Below are positions 46,812-59,202 of a DNA stretch of 64,000 bases, piece by piece; positions within the stretch are counted from its first letter, which is position 1; each line of letters starts with the position of its first letter. This DNA is from Gnetum montanum. Its lineage: Eukaryota > Streptophyta > Gnetopsida > Gnetales > Gnetaceae. The position numbers and the translations under genes are program-made. The notes below the pieces were generated by a model, which was given only the letters and a program-made list of their open reading frames with translations, ran no database searches and was not told the DNA's origin. The stretch spans positions 618,182 to 682,181 of the forward strand of contig MNCI01026966.1 in the NCBI GenBank assembly GCA_015680685.1, in the 5' to 3' direction.

Positions 46812-49625
46812 GTAGATAGCCCCAAAGTGTGGACAACAAGGAGGTCCTTCTTAAGGTGAGTCTAAGTGACCTAGGAGAGGTGAAGGACATGTGCTTGTCG
46901 AATAACATGCAGAGAAGGAGGAGTAATCATTTAGTATCCATCAAGAAGCCCCTACCACTGTACAATCAGGACAAGCAGAAGGAGGAGCTACTACAGCTCC
47001 TGAATAGGGACAACACCTCACATTGCCCTCGGAGTGTGTTCAGGCCATCCGTAAAAGATCCACATATGCTACAATGATCGTGGAATTGAACTTCGTACCT
47101 TTCATAGAATTCGCTCTTGAGGCCATTAGGGACCACCTCAAAGGGTCTCCATTATGACCTATCCTCTTTGAAAGTGGTGCTTGGTACTTAGGAGAAACAT
47201 ACCAATTTTGGAACAATAAAAAAGAATGCATTATAGTTGAAATTTTTGGTGTGTCTATTGATTTTTCCATCAAAGCCATTTTGGAAGTGTTAAACCTTTT
47301 GAACACAGGGCCAAAGGTTGCTCGTCTATCTATTGGCTTTGATGCTGATGCACGAAGGATTTGGTTAGATAGAGCATACGGTAAGGAAGATAAGATATAT
47401 GGAGAATTGACATTGAAAGAGAGAATCTACTTTAAAATTAGAACTTATCACATATTTCCCACAAAAGAATTAAATAGAATTTCAACATATGTGGCAAGAG
47501 GAAGTGCGATATTGATGGGAAAGGTTGATGCTAACTTGCCTCATTTATATTTCATGGAGATCTTAAGACAGTTTGAAGAACGCAAGACAGGGAAGTTTGC
47601 ATTGCCCTTCCCTTGTCTCATCAGGAAGTTGTGCAAGCATGTTGGTATTCAGGGATACACTAATGACATCCTTAGAAGAGCCCAAAATGCTTTGTACACT
47701 GAGCTACTGAAGTCACCAGCTGCAAGGAAAAGTGTTGGTGAGATGCTAGAGCTAGAACAAGAGCAAGAATAGATGATTGGGGTCCATTTCAAGCATGGGA
47801 CCTAATCAATAACAAGAAGTAGGGCCAACACAAGGCAATGAGATCAACCACTACCACCACCGCAGGATTACTGACTATCAATGAGCCATCTTAGGGCCAT
47901 CGCTGAGATGATTAGTTGGGGAAGTTGTGATGATACAAATCTCTTCTACGTCATCGATGATACTGTATAGCCCACTATCTCTATAGATCGTGCATAGGGT
48001 GAGGTGTCCATCTAGACAAGAGGAGGGGAGACTTATTGGTTGCAACAGATTTCAGGGAATGCTACATCCTTTTAGGTGTAATTGGAGACTGGTGAAGGGG
48101 CCACAATGATGGTCATGCAGCACTAGGATGCAGCGGGAGTCATAGAGGTGGTCATAGACTACATTAAAGAATCATTTAACATCCCTGTTGTGCCATTGGT
48201 AGATTTCACAGGAGCATGGGATGCTCAAACTTTGGCTGGTCCCTCAATGACTCTTGTAGAGCATGAGGATGTGTTTGATCAGTTGTTGCAAATAGGACAA
48301 GTAATGACGTACTTGTTCGACATCCCACAAGATGTCACAGTAGCACAATCAAACCTCATCTCTACCAAGGCAAAGTTGGTCATGGTAGAAATCAGGGCCA
48401 AGCACATAGAAGTGGAGTTAGCAAAACTCCAAGAGAGGCTCATAACCCTGCAAGCCACACAGCAAGACCCCTCTCAATTCATTCCTACAGACTAGTTGGA
48501 CACCTTCAGGATAGAGCAACTTAACAAATTACTAGCAAAAAATAAAAGAGTGGTAGAGGAAAAAGAGAAGGCTGACTGGGATGCCTCCAAGGCACAAGCG
48601 CAAACCTACATGCACACCAAGGCACTCAAGGTCTTACAAGAAGAAAATAAATAACTTTTGCTGATAATCTTCAGTTGACCTTTTTGGAGAAAGAAAAGAA
48701 CATTCTCAAAGAAAATTTTTAGCGGTTGTGAGAAAAATTGATTAGGGTCAACCAAGAGATGAACCGGTTGGCTAGAGAAAATTGAACCCTCTCAATGGAG
48801 GAGGTACGTGCAATTTGTTAGAAGATGGCCATCAAAATAAGTGCATGGTAGAATGAGGCCAAGTGGCATGAAAATTTAAAAAAGAACTTTTGAGACTAGG
48901 TGGGAATGTACAAGCAAGTCATTAGGAAGAAGATCCATATGGCCAAGGCCCACATCAATGCTTTCAGTGCTCAACACACTGATTGGTAAGCCATATTGGA
49001 CACATATGAATTTGCCCATCAAGCAAAACTTAAAAGTTGGGACCTATAGATTCAGGATCTCACAGAGTACATGGAGTTGGCAAATCGGTGGTATGCTAAT
49101 CTAGCCATGTTGACAACAAGGTGCCTGAGGATAGAGCTCAAGAGGCAAGTAGCTACCACCCATACTAAGTATGAAGTAGAATTTTTAGAACACAAGAAAA
49201 CATTGCAAAAGCTAGAAGTCACAAATTCTGAATTGGAGGTGGTTAAAGCAAGCTACAAAGGATAAAAATATGTTGCAATGGACTTGGCTTGATGGCTTAT
49301 AGACTTTCAGGAGTACAGGGATAAAGCCAAAGCCTATGAGGAGGAACGATAGTTGTTTGCAACCTGGTACATCAAAGCAAACAAAATGTTTCCACAACTA
49401 CCGTGTGCATGGGAGGTTCTGACTCAATCAAACATTGGAGCATCAGCATGGACGACACAAGATCCTTGAACTAAAGAGGAAAAGCTCTGGGCACTACTTC
49501 AACATCATCAAATCTCAAAACCAAGAGCACAAGACAAGGGGAAGCAACCCATGGAGGAGCCACTTCCACATGGAACCACATGAGTTGTATCCCAATTTTG
49601 TTCTATTGAGTTCTCCACTATAGCA
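46812..49625 (+). pseudogene. Element D accessory gene: helical domain plus coiled coil
   Basis: A splice-acceptor-like TGATTGTAG precedes 46815. One frame carries 47074-48495 with stops at about 47155 and 47770. The first part has GVSIDFSIKAILEVLNL, YFKIRTYHIFPTKELNRIST, ARGSAILMGKVDANLP and LPFPCLIRKLCKHVGIQG. This order resembles the plant 'putative plant transposon protein' family (PF20167), known from many LTR elements. The second part (48148-49265, one frame shift) is rich in E, K, L and A and reads as coiled coil (KLVMVEIRAKHIEVELAKLQ). The tail ends near 49590. Domain plus coiled coil is the same plan as the antisense gene of A-C. Function unknown. Confidence 0.65.
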
Positions 49626-49733
49626 TGAATAAATTCCTTGTTAGTCAATAATCTCATACTTATCCACTATGTAATCAATGGGACTTGTTCTCTTTTTGAC
49701 TTGAGGATGAGTTTTCATTCAGTCGTGGGGGTA

Positions 49734-50571
49734 TGATGAATTGTGATTCATTAGGCTATGATATTAGATCCACGATATTAGGTACGCGATATCACAACCC
49801 AATAACAATATCGGATACATGATATCGTGACTCCTGCATGAGCCTATAAATACACATGTAGGCACACGAGAGGAGTAAGTCTTTAAGTTTTAGAAATAGT
49901 TAATTTTAGAAGTTAGATTATTTCTTTTTCTCTCTCAACCCTTTCTCCCAATGCATGCTTGCAGTGTGATGATTTTAATTGTATGGCATCCTTTATTCGA
50001 GTGTGACATACTTAGACATGCACATGACCAGAAATAAAGATTGAGATTACTTCATCATTGCAGCATTCACTTAGTTTAATTACTTTATTTTGATTGTTAT
50101 TAAGTGCAGAATGAGTAAGACTTAATGATGAGCATCTACGTGTGACTACTTAGTATCCCAGTAGCATACTCGGGCCATGGGCTTGGTAATCCTAGTGGTA
50201 GTCATGCACAAGGCCTAAGATGTGTATGGATGATTAAGGAATGGATGCTCATCGCACTTAGGCTGGCTTAGATTCTCTCTTCCTATCTCCTCTTAGTATA
50301 GCTCTCTATCTTCCTTTCCTCCTAGCTTAAATAAAGATTATTTTCCAATGTCTCTAGGAGTAACATTAGTTTAGGAATACATCATACACCTCACTCTAGA
50401 CTAAACCATATGTGACAAAGTAATTACTAGTCTAGGTGGGAAGATAGGAAACTACGATCAATGAGTAACCATCTAGATATTAAAACTAGCCCATCTACGG
50501 AGTTCGATTGGATTGTGCATGAAACGCTTGTATTCGTATGGTTGAGTGTAGGGGTACCTTACCACTCATCA
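49734..50571 (+). repeat. Element D 3' LTR
   Basis: Starts TGATGAATTGTG after a GTCGTGGGGGTA purine tract and ends CACTCATCA. Same length as the 5' LTR. TATA box at 49845-49852. Confidence 0.93.
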
Positions 50572-50576
50572 ATTAG

Positions 50577-51240
50577 TATGGTCATGGGTAAGCCAAAATA
50601 GGTCACTATGTTATCAAGCATGAATTTGCAAACTTGTTATGATGTTATCTTCCTAAGGGGAATAGCCTCAATCCACTTGGTCAAATACTCAATTGTGGTT
50701 ATTATGAAGCTATACCCTATGGAGGACATAGGTGTTATGGGTCTAATGATGTCCAAGCCCCAATGTTGGAATGGCCATGTGATTTGTGTTGTGTGTGGTT
50801 CAGTTGGTGGCACGTGCATTAAATTACCATGCCCTTGATGAATGTTTCACATTTTGACTTTGGAGACGCAATCGTTGTTCATATAAGGCCAATAATAGCC
50901 TAATCATTTGATTTTCATTGCCATTGCTCTAGGTGCTATGTGACCTCTGCACAGTCCGTCGTGAACTTGTTCAATGATTGTTTGTGCTTCGCTATTACTT
51001 ACACAGGTTAGCAGTATGCCATTGTAGGATCTACGACATAACGTGTTATCACCCACAATGATGTACTGCCATAAATGTTTATGCATTGCATCTTTTTTGG
51101 AAATACTTAAGTGTTGCAGAGGCTCACCCTATAGAAGGTACGCCTTAATGTCATCGCACCACTCTCCTACGTGGATTGTGCTTACTATGGCTATGGATGT
51201 AATGTCAATGATTTGCATGATAGGCATAGTGTAGTTCACC
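50577..51240 (-). pseudogene. Element C integrase, N-terminal part
   Basis: VHDGLCRGHIAPRAMAMKI and YNGILLTCVSNSEAQTIIEQ for the zinc-binding region, then THITWPFQHWGLDIIRPITP-type core and TTIEYLTKWIEAIPLRKITS. Joins in frame across D to 42256 at the second catalytic Asp. Stops inside. Confidence 0.88.
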
Positions 51241-51720
51241 ACTAATGTGGGAAATGCATGGAACATGTCAGGTGCGATGCTCAGGGCTAATGTTGCTAGT
51301 GCATCAGCTATGACATTTTCATTTTGGGGAATATGTTGGACATCAGCAATTGCAAATTGTTGAAGCAAGTGCTTCTCCAAGTCATAGTAAGGTTGTAAAT
51401 GTTGGGCCTTGCAGGCATAAATCTTTGTTAGCTAGTTGATCACTAATTGTAAGTTTCCTTAGATCACTATGCATTGGATCCCTAGGTCATGTGCTTCAAG
51501 GATACCTTGGAGGAGACCTTCGTACTCTGCCACATTGTTAGTGCAAGGGAATGCAAAATGATATGTGAAGGATCAGATCTCCCTAGAGGGAAACATGATA
51601 ATAGTAGCAACGCTATCCCCTTGGGAGGTTGAAGTTTTGTCAAAATTTAGGAGTGCCTCATAGTCATTGGGTACTTGGCTAATGCTGTCAACATGCTCAT
51701 TTGGGAATTCAGGGTCTATT
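51241..51720 (-). pseudogene. Element C second RNase H, decayed
   Basis: ALLNFDKTSTSQGDSVATII corresponds to ILNFDGASTSRGGSAAAVI of B. The end of the domain is ADVQHIPQNENVIADALATL at 51290-51360. Stops and a changed core show decay. Confidence 0.8.
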
Positions 51721-53358
51721 ATGGCTTGATCGTCAATTGGTGAAATTGTAAGTTGTGCGGCTATAGATTGACCTTTTGTCAAGGCTTGTGCAATGTAATG
51801 CAGGTGAAACCCCACTATTATTTCTTTCCATTCTGTAATGCAACTACTTTCATAGATGTTTGTTGTGATTGCTCGGAGTACATTATTATTGCAAATGATA
51901 TTAACTTGACTACAGAAAAGGTAATGCCTCCACTTCTTGAGTGAGAAGACTAAGGCAAGGTAATGCTTTCCCACATCATTGTATTTTGCTTCATGGGCTA
52001 CTAATGCATGGCTTAGGTAGTAAACAGGGACTTCTATGCCATCATCTCATTTTTGACAAAGTAAAGAGGTGATGGATGTGTCAAAAGTAGCAAGGTAGAT
52101 GTAAAATGGTTTATCTTCTTGTAAAGTGTGAACCATAGGTAGTTGTGCGAGCTCATGCTTAAGGTTGTCAAATGCTTATTGGCATTGAGTTTTCCAATTA
52201 AAGTGGGCTCCTTTCTTGAGTAGATGTTACATCGGCTATAACTTATCAGTTAACTAGGTGATAAACCTATGTATGAATTGCAACCTACCTTGCAACCCTC
52301 ATAGCTCCTTAAGGTTGGTCAAAGGCACTAAGTTGGTTATGGCCTTAACCTTATTGGAATCTACATGTATTCCTGCTTCAGATACTACAAAACTAAGCAT
52401 ATGGCCCATCTTAATGCCAAAAATACACTTCTTGGGGTTCAACCTAAGCTCATGTTTTAGGTAGCATTTAAGCACTAGGTCTAGATCATTTGCATGATTA
52501 TGAGCCACTATGGACTTAATTGCAATGTCATTGACATAGTTGTTGGACAAACTTAGCATGTAATCACTAAAGATGTATGTCATTACAAGTTGATACATTG
52601 CTCTTGCATTCTTGAGTTCAAAAGGCATTTTGATATAACAAAATGTACCCCATGGGGTCATGAAGGTCATGCAGAGTTGGTGCTTAGGGTTGATCCTAAT
52701 CTAGTTGTAGCCCAAAAAGCCATCTATAAAGGTTAACAAGGCATGTCTAGTCATAGTCTCGATTAGTTGATTAATATTGGGCAATGAGAAGTCGTCTTTG
52801 ATGGTTGCCTTCTTTAGGTCCTGAAAGTCTATGCAAATGTGTATAATTTTATTTTTCTTGGGCACAACTATGATGTTGGAGACCTAGTCTACATAGTCAA
52901 TAGCCTAGATGAAACCAGCTTTGTAAATCTTGGTGATCTAATCACTACCAATGCCACCTCAGGCCTAACCTTACGTACTTTTTGTTTGACTGGTTTAATG
53001 CAAGGATCAAGAATGATATTATGCTAGACTAGCCAAGGGCTTAGGCCTAGCATGTCCTCATATGACCATGCAAAGGCCTTAATGTTATTGTTTAGCACCT
53101 TAGCAATGTCTTGGGCATACTGGGGCTTTAGCAAGGAGCTCAGTTTTAATGTTTTCACCTTGCCATTAGTAGTAGCCTAGGGATCTCAACAAGGGGATCC
53201 TCTATGAAATCCCTTGGCTCTATAGATGCTATGTATTTAGCATAGGTTGTAGGCTCAAGGTCTAGGCAATGAGGGTCAATGCATTACTTGATGTCACCCT
53301 GAGACCCCATGAGGACCAAAGGTAAGAAGATCTACTCTTGCATAGCCATGTTGTGTTC
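51721..53358 (-). pseudogene. pol: Element C reverse transcriptase and first RNase H, decayed
   Basis: A probable splice acceptor CATTTTGTAG ends at 53359 on the minus strand, matching A and B. RT core 52670-52299: MTPWGTFCYIKMPFELKNAR, YIFSDYMLSLSNNYVNDIAI (catalytic box YVND, as in B), CYLKHELRLNPKKCIFGIKM, LSFVVSEAGIHVDSNKVKAI. RNase H tail KHYLALVFSLKKWRHYLFCS near 51974-51910. Multiple stops. Confidence 0.88.
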
Positions 53359-53489
53359 CTACAAAATGAACTAGAAAAATGTCAAGCGTCACTTGTCTTA
53401 ACAAAGCAAATATGTGCAAACAATGAAGAGAAAGTAATGTGATGAAATTTACCTAAGTATGCATATAGGCTGTTGAGGAAGGTGAACAT

Positions 53490-53590
53490 GTTTGATGTCA
53501 GTTTTAGGCCTCGGCAGGTTGTGTGTGCTAGTTTTAGGTCTTAGCAAATCGTGAGAGTGCTAGTTTTAGGTCTTAGTAGACCATATTCTT
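53490..53590 (-). repeat. Short tandem array 2 of element C
   Basis: Three units such as GTGCTAGTTTTAGGTCTTAG on the + strand, i.e. GACCTAAAACTAGCAC on the minus strand. It sits about 200 bp upstream of the antisense gene TATA, the same spacing as in B. Confidence 0.8.
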
Positions 53591-53783
53591 GCCAATCATG
53601 TCATTTTGGGAAAGGTTGGCCATGCTTGGGAAGTGGAATTGGCTTAGGCATAGGCAAGGCAATGAAAAAATTGAAATTTTGGCTAAGTGTAGGTGACTAT
53701 GCTTTCACCCAACTATGCTTTCCACTGGGCATTCACTATAGAGCGTAGTCCTAGGTTGGTAAGTGATTAACTGATCCCAGGGG

Positions 53784-53792
53784 ATATATAGG
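53784..53792 (+). promoter_or_regulatory. Putative TATA box of element C antisense gene
   Basis: GATATATAGG on the + strand, at the position expected from A and B. Weaker than theirs. Confidence 0.5.
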
Positions 53793-55460
53793 TGCATTTT
53801 ACCATGGGTAAGTTATCATTTTTCTACTTTTCAATCATGACATCTAGAGTGTAGTCTTGCCACTGCTTATTTGCGTGTTGCCAGTGGAGATTGTAGTTGG
53901 AACAATGATGCATTAGAGTGGACTTCTACACCTAGGATTGACAAACATAAATAAGGGGGAATAAGCATTGGGCTACTTTCCACAAGAATACATGGAGGAG
54001 AGGAGGCTGTTGATGTTAGCCAGGTACCTTGACTACACTCTCCCCTTTCATTTTTTTGTTGGCATAGGTTTGGGAGCATAGGATTTGTGTTGTGCCCTAC
54101 AAAGGTAGTGCCCATCATCACTATGCATTGTTTCAGCTATGGTGGTGGCAAGGAAGACATGCATGATTATAGGTAGGGTTTTGGATGATGGTTCTTTCTA
54201 CTGGGTTATGGATTTCTTTACATGTGGGCCATGCGTTTCTCTCTATGGGGGCTATTTGGGGGGGGGGGGGGGGGGTAGGCTGTATTTCGTAGCATAGTGA
54301 TGATGGGAATGGCTATCGTTGTGCAATGTAGGGTGATCCTAGGGGCCACATATGGGGTTGTAGGGCCATTGCAGGATTTTAGGTGTTTGTTGGTAGTAGA
54401 AGGGGTTTTCATGGTGCATGCCTAGAGGTGCAAGGATTCTAGTGATGGCTAGGGACGTGAAGGTAGGCCAAGGAGTAGTCTGTTGTAGGGACGAGGGACA
54501 CGATGGGAGTTTGTTTTGCATTATTTTATTTTTTAATGAATTTTTCCATTTTTGTAATGGGGTGGAGGCTAGGCATGTTACTAGGGTCATGGGATTATTG
54601 CACCCCATAGTGTGGCTGTAAGGACTGAAGGGGTGATTACACTGCACAATGTGGTTTCGAGGGGCGATGAGGATGGCCAATGTCAAGGCATGTTTTTTGC
54701 TTTATTTTTTGAAAGTTTTTTTGAGTGGTGGTGGTTGTGGAGGAAGAGGGGGCAAGGCATGGTAGGGCACATGCATGGTGTGTGGCGGGGTAGTGGGCAT
54801 AGGATGCATAAGGCACAGTGGGTGTGGTGCATGACATCATGGCAAGGTGTGATGCACAGAGGGTAGTGGGGTGGTGATTAGGACTATGTTCACTATAGCC
54901 AAGATTATGCTTCCCATGCTTTGCAAGTGTAGTTGACATCAAGTATTTGATGAAATGTGTCTACTCCAAAAGTTCATTTTTTGGGGACTATGCTTTGTAG
55001 GGAGTGTAGTTGGAAGTTAGAAAAATTCATAGTCTAAGACTACGCTCTCTACTGAGGTAGCCTAGAGTTAGAAAAATTTTGTGATTTCCCAGACTACGCT
55101 CTCCACTAAGGTAGTCTAGAGTTAGAAAAAATCTTGTAAAAATTTTGTAAATTGTGCATAATGCTAAACTTGTAAAATGTAATGATAATAAACCTACAAA
55201 ATGTAATGATTCTAAACCTGAAGAATATAATGATGCTAAACCTACAAAAACATGCTGTACCCTAGTGATCACTAGGTGCATCAAATGGATTGGTTAATGT
55301 CCTATACCTGTAGGGCCCTAGATGGCATTGCCAAAATTAAAAATTTTTGCTAGCTCATGTTATATTGTGTGAATTTTGCTAACTTATTTTAGTGGTTTCA
55401 TGCCAACATTTACATCTAAGTTTGTATACTAACACTTTGCTTGTTACTTGGTGACTATAG
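53793..55460 (+). other. Leader, exon 1 and intron 1 region of element C antisense gene
   Basis: Exon 1 not identified. The stretch contains the C-specific words GACTACGCTCTCTACTGAGG (55038), GACTACGCTCTCCACTAAGG (55088), AACTATGCTTTCCACT (53705) also seen in C's LTR. A poly-G run is at 54258-54275. Short tandem ATAATGATNCTAAACCT words at 55150-55240. ORFs here are unsupported. Confidence 0.5.
54258..54275 (+). repeat. Poly-G run (18 G)
   Basis: Lies in the non-coding leader/intron region of C's antisense gene. Confidence 0.9.
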
Positions 55461-58400
55461 GGTGTTGCTAAAGCCTATCTTGATTATTGTGGAGCTCATG
55501 GGCATCTTATGCTGCATAAGCAAACCAATACCCAACACTCTTGCACTAGATATGTAGGTGGGTCATTAGGTAGTGTGGTTTCGGACAAGGGCTCATGAGT
55601 TCTTGGAGTATCTGTTGTAGTAGTTTAGTGTGATCATGTGATCACACTTAGTGATGGAGGCTACTAGCACCATCATTGAGATGTTGCTACCCGGGGCTAA
55701 TCGGGACATCTTGAGGTTTATGTTAGATGAGCCTATTGCTAGCAATGATGGGGCAGGTGGATTAGGTAAGGATCTTAGGAGTGCTTAGTGCCTATGCAAG
55801 ATATGGCACATGATGGATTTTGGTTGCTACAAGAAGAGCAACACCCTTTTCGTTGCATTGCAAGTGCATACCCTGTTCTAGAACCCACTTGGAACTGTCT
55901 ACTACACTAGAGGGTAAGTGGTTTTATGGCTTTCATAGTGTTTTTTTGCTACTTTCTTATGTCCAATTGCTAATAGCTCATGATTAACACAAGGTTTAGA
56001 GTTGATGAGGTAGGCCTACATGATGAGGCAAATGATCTAACCTTAACTCACACTACCCTGGAGGTGTTCTCATCTAGCTAGAATGTTTAAGAAGTTGCGA
56101 TCGAGCAGGTGGGGTCCAATCTAGAGGCCTACCCCACTCGATACCCAAAGGCATATGAGTGATGTAGGACTCATGGTTGGTTGGATGAAGAGTGGACCAC
56201 CAGCAAGCTTAACACTAAGGAGATACTTGTAGTGCCACCTCTGTCTTGCACCCCATTTGTGCCACATATGCATCTATGTTTTGGTTTATGTAGTTACTTG
56301 TGTATGCTTTTTAGTTTGCTTTTTCATGATGCTTACGTTGTTTTTCCTTTGTTGTAGTAATGGTTGCCTCAAGTGAGGTGATGGTGATCACCACGGGCTA
56401 TAGAGAGGCCACCCTCATCATGAAGTATGGTGATGTGGAAGGTGTGCAGCATTAGCTGTGCCATAAAGCCTCAATCGCACTAACTACGTGACTCATGCAT
56501 GCAGGGTTGATGGACCAATTTTTGGCCCTTAGCCTGAGTATCTCGATGGTTGAAATGGTTACCATCATTGACTCCTTCAGTAGCAACATTAGGTATTTTG
56601 TCATCTAAGTGTGTAGTGTTATCGTAGTGCTTGACCTTAGTGAGGCCTTCTTTGTTAACCTCTTTGGACTTTCCACTAATGGCCTGATGATTGTCAATAA
56701 GGCTAGTAGGGAGGTGGACTGTAGAGGGAAGATTGAGGACTAGTTGGGGGTCACCTGATCTCATAAGGGCATATCGATAAAGGATGTGCTTATGCCTAGG
56801 GTATGGGAGTTCTACCCTCTATTCCTCCCACGTGCCTTTGCAAAGTTGCTTTCCTAGGGAAAGATCCTTGGGGTGGAGTAGGCATAGGTGATGAAAGAGG
56901 TGCTATTGGAGGGAATGAGGTGCAACTAGGCTTCCTATATAGCTACTATCTTGCATGTGGAGATCTCTAGGCTACGGTTTAACCTCTAGGTAAGGTCCCA
57001 TGTCCACTTCATGTTCTTCACAGGATACCTACGAAGGTTCATAGAGCTTTTAGTTGTACACGAAAATGGGTGATTGGTTGTGCAGGATTGTAAATATCTC
57101 TCCAAGCCATGGATTAAGTACATGTTCACAACCACATGCATGTAGGACTCCCCAGAGGGGATCAATGAGTCATTATCTATAACGACTAAGGGTCCCATGG
57201 GGCAGTTACATAATTCATGTGATAGCATGGGTGAGGGTCCTCTAGTTGGCATTGGGAACATGTGTTAAATAGATCGATATATTGTAGAGATAGTGGGAGC
57301 CTCTAGGGTCAAGATTAAGAGGCCACGTCTTGAGGAGGAGGCTACCCTTGAGGCTGGGAGGTGAAGCAACAACAAGAGGATTCATATTAAGCTTCAAGGC
57401 TTGCAAGCAGAGGTTGAAGGTTAGTATTTGTAAATTTCTTAGATGCATTACTTGTATTTTTATGTATACTTATGTTTTTATATTTTTATGTTATACTATC
57501 GGCTAGCTAATGACATGCATATGTGTACTAATGTGCTATGTATGGACATGTGTTAATTGTAGAGACAAGAGAGAGGGTTGCCAGATCCATGGATGAGGCA
57601 GTAGTAGAAGAAGTGCCTTCTTCAGTTGAGGAGGAGGATGCCTAAGAAGATGATCCTCATGAGGTAGTAGAGGTCATCTAGCACTTGGAGGAGGAGGGGT
57701 TGCTCCACCCCAATGGGGGTGATTTTAATAGCCTATTCGATGGTGTGTAGCTAGGTGAGGCCTTTGCACTTACGCCTAAGGGCTTACTAGGTAACTAATT
57801 TGCATTGCCATTTGTTATTGCCTATTTAATTTATCATCTTTAGCTATTTGGTTGTATGCTAATTGCATCATTATGTCATAGCCTCAAAAGTTCCTACCAG
57901 CGGTCCTACATCTACCTACTGCATGGAGCCATGGGTAGACATGCCTGATAAATTCACCTTCATGGAAGGTATTGTTATGGACATGGTGAACTACTTGTAG
58001 TAGGTAGATCTTGAGCTTAGTATGTGTGATTTTGTTTTGCTATGTTGCTCTATTACTTACATGCTTAGTTGTTAGCTAAGATTGATTGCTTGTTGCATGG
58101 CTATAGGTCCTAAGCTTCGGTGGGATCCAAGCAAGGTGGCCAAGGTGGATGCCCTCCCTAACCTCCTTCCTAAGATTGATCAAGTGTCTCATCACATGTA
58201 TGAGGCATTGAACAAGTGCATGCTTTCCTATGTGAAAGCATTATGGGTCTACAGGCACTTGAATGAGCACATGTGGAAACATGTGCATGAGTTGCAGGAG
58301 AGAGTGGCTAGCTAGGATACGAGGACCAATGATCTTCAATTTTCATATGATTTCTTGGTGGCTAGAGCATAGGGAGATAGCACCGAGTGTACCTTTGAGA

Positions 58401-59106
58401 TAGAGTATGTCTACTTTGGATAGCTCTTAGAGGCAAGAATGATGCCACCAGAGAGTTAATTGAGCAGTAGCTGTAGATAGATTTGCTTGCCTAGAAGAAT
58501 CAAGATTGGAGAAATTATAGCACAAAGATTTAAAGATTGGGGCAGACTTAGAAGAACCACAAGTACCAATATAAGTGCAAGCATGACATGTACCTATGAT
58601 GGTACAAGGAGGAGTCTATTGAATGCTGCCACCTTGAAATATTTCTTAAGGCGATTGGTGGGAGGTAGGTGTATGAGTTTTTTGTACAACATACAGTGGT
58701 GAGCGACTCTCTTGAGAGGGAGATTATCACCCCTTTAGGAGAGGCTTCTTATACTAGTTTCTTGATTGACTTAACTACATGGACCTTTGTGGAAAAAGGT
58801 AAGACCCTTGCAGGGATTGAGTTTGGCCAGGAGGACTAGACATAACGTTTTGAGGTTGAGATCCTATGATGCTTAGAGGCTAACCTTGGAAAGTTACCTC
58901 TAGAAGCCACTGATGTGGGACCCTCTCAAGTTAGTTTGTTTTATGCTTTTATGTTTTTTTGTTAAGTTAGCTTGTATCATGCAAGTTTGCTTACTAATGG
59001 TGCCTATTTGCTATGGTTATTGTGGTAGGTACCAAGAGATACTATAGTCCTCAGTGACATAGTGGAGGATGAAGAAGCTTCACCCCCACCTAGCATCGTT
59101 AGTTAA
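55461..59106 (+). pseudogene. Element C antisense gene, exons 2-8
   Basis: On the + strand because C is reversed. E2 55461-55913 (LKPILIIVELMGILCC, IIEMLLPGANRDILRFM), E3 55994 to about 56229 (CRTHGWLDEEW), E4 56358-57419 (ATLIMKYGDVEGV, EAFFVNLFGLSTNGL, LMPRVWEFYPLFLPRAFAKL), E5 57563-57790 acidic, E6 57882-58019, E7 58107-58929 (PKLRWDPSKVAK, coiled coil, KNHKY), E8 59029-59106 ending VEDEEASPPPSIVS, TAA. Donors GTAAGT, GTTAGT, GTAACT, GTATGT, GTTAGT; acceptors all AG. Phases match B; E6 is 138 nt as in A. The E3 donor is unclear. Many stops: dead copy. Confidence 0.85.
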
Positions 59107-59202
59107 GCATGACCTAATGTACACCCACTATTGGGCTTTTTTGCTATTTTTGCTATGGTCTACCATATGACGGTGCTCATGTTATGTATTGCTATTTATA
59201 TG

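Larger units (their letters stand above)
42257..50571 (+). mobile_element. Element D, non-autonomous LTR retrotransposon with accessory gene
   Basis: 8,315 bp, LTRs 42257-43094 and 49734-50571, both 838 bp and clearly similar, flanked by ATTAC/ATTAG (one mismatch). Removing D and one duplication restores the integrase codons of C, so the boundaries are solid. It has gag but no recognisable reverse transcriptase, RNase H or integrase. It has instead an accessory gene in the 3' half. The primer site and gag place it near Athila. It must have been moved in trans. Confidence 0.93.
50572..59202 (-). mobile_element. Element C, 5' part
   Basis: Remainder of minus-strand element C: integrase N-terminus, second RNase H, RNase H, reverse transcriptase, array 2, then its antisense gene (on the + strand here). 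It is cut at 59203 by element E's LTR. Its array 1, protease, gag and 5' LTR would lie right of the window. Confidence 0.85.

Noticed and set aside
54612-54942. ORFs on both strands around the G-rich segment of C
   Set aside because: They lie in the leader/intron 1 region, overlap each other and show low-complexity composition.
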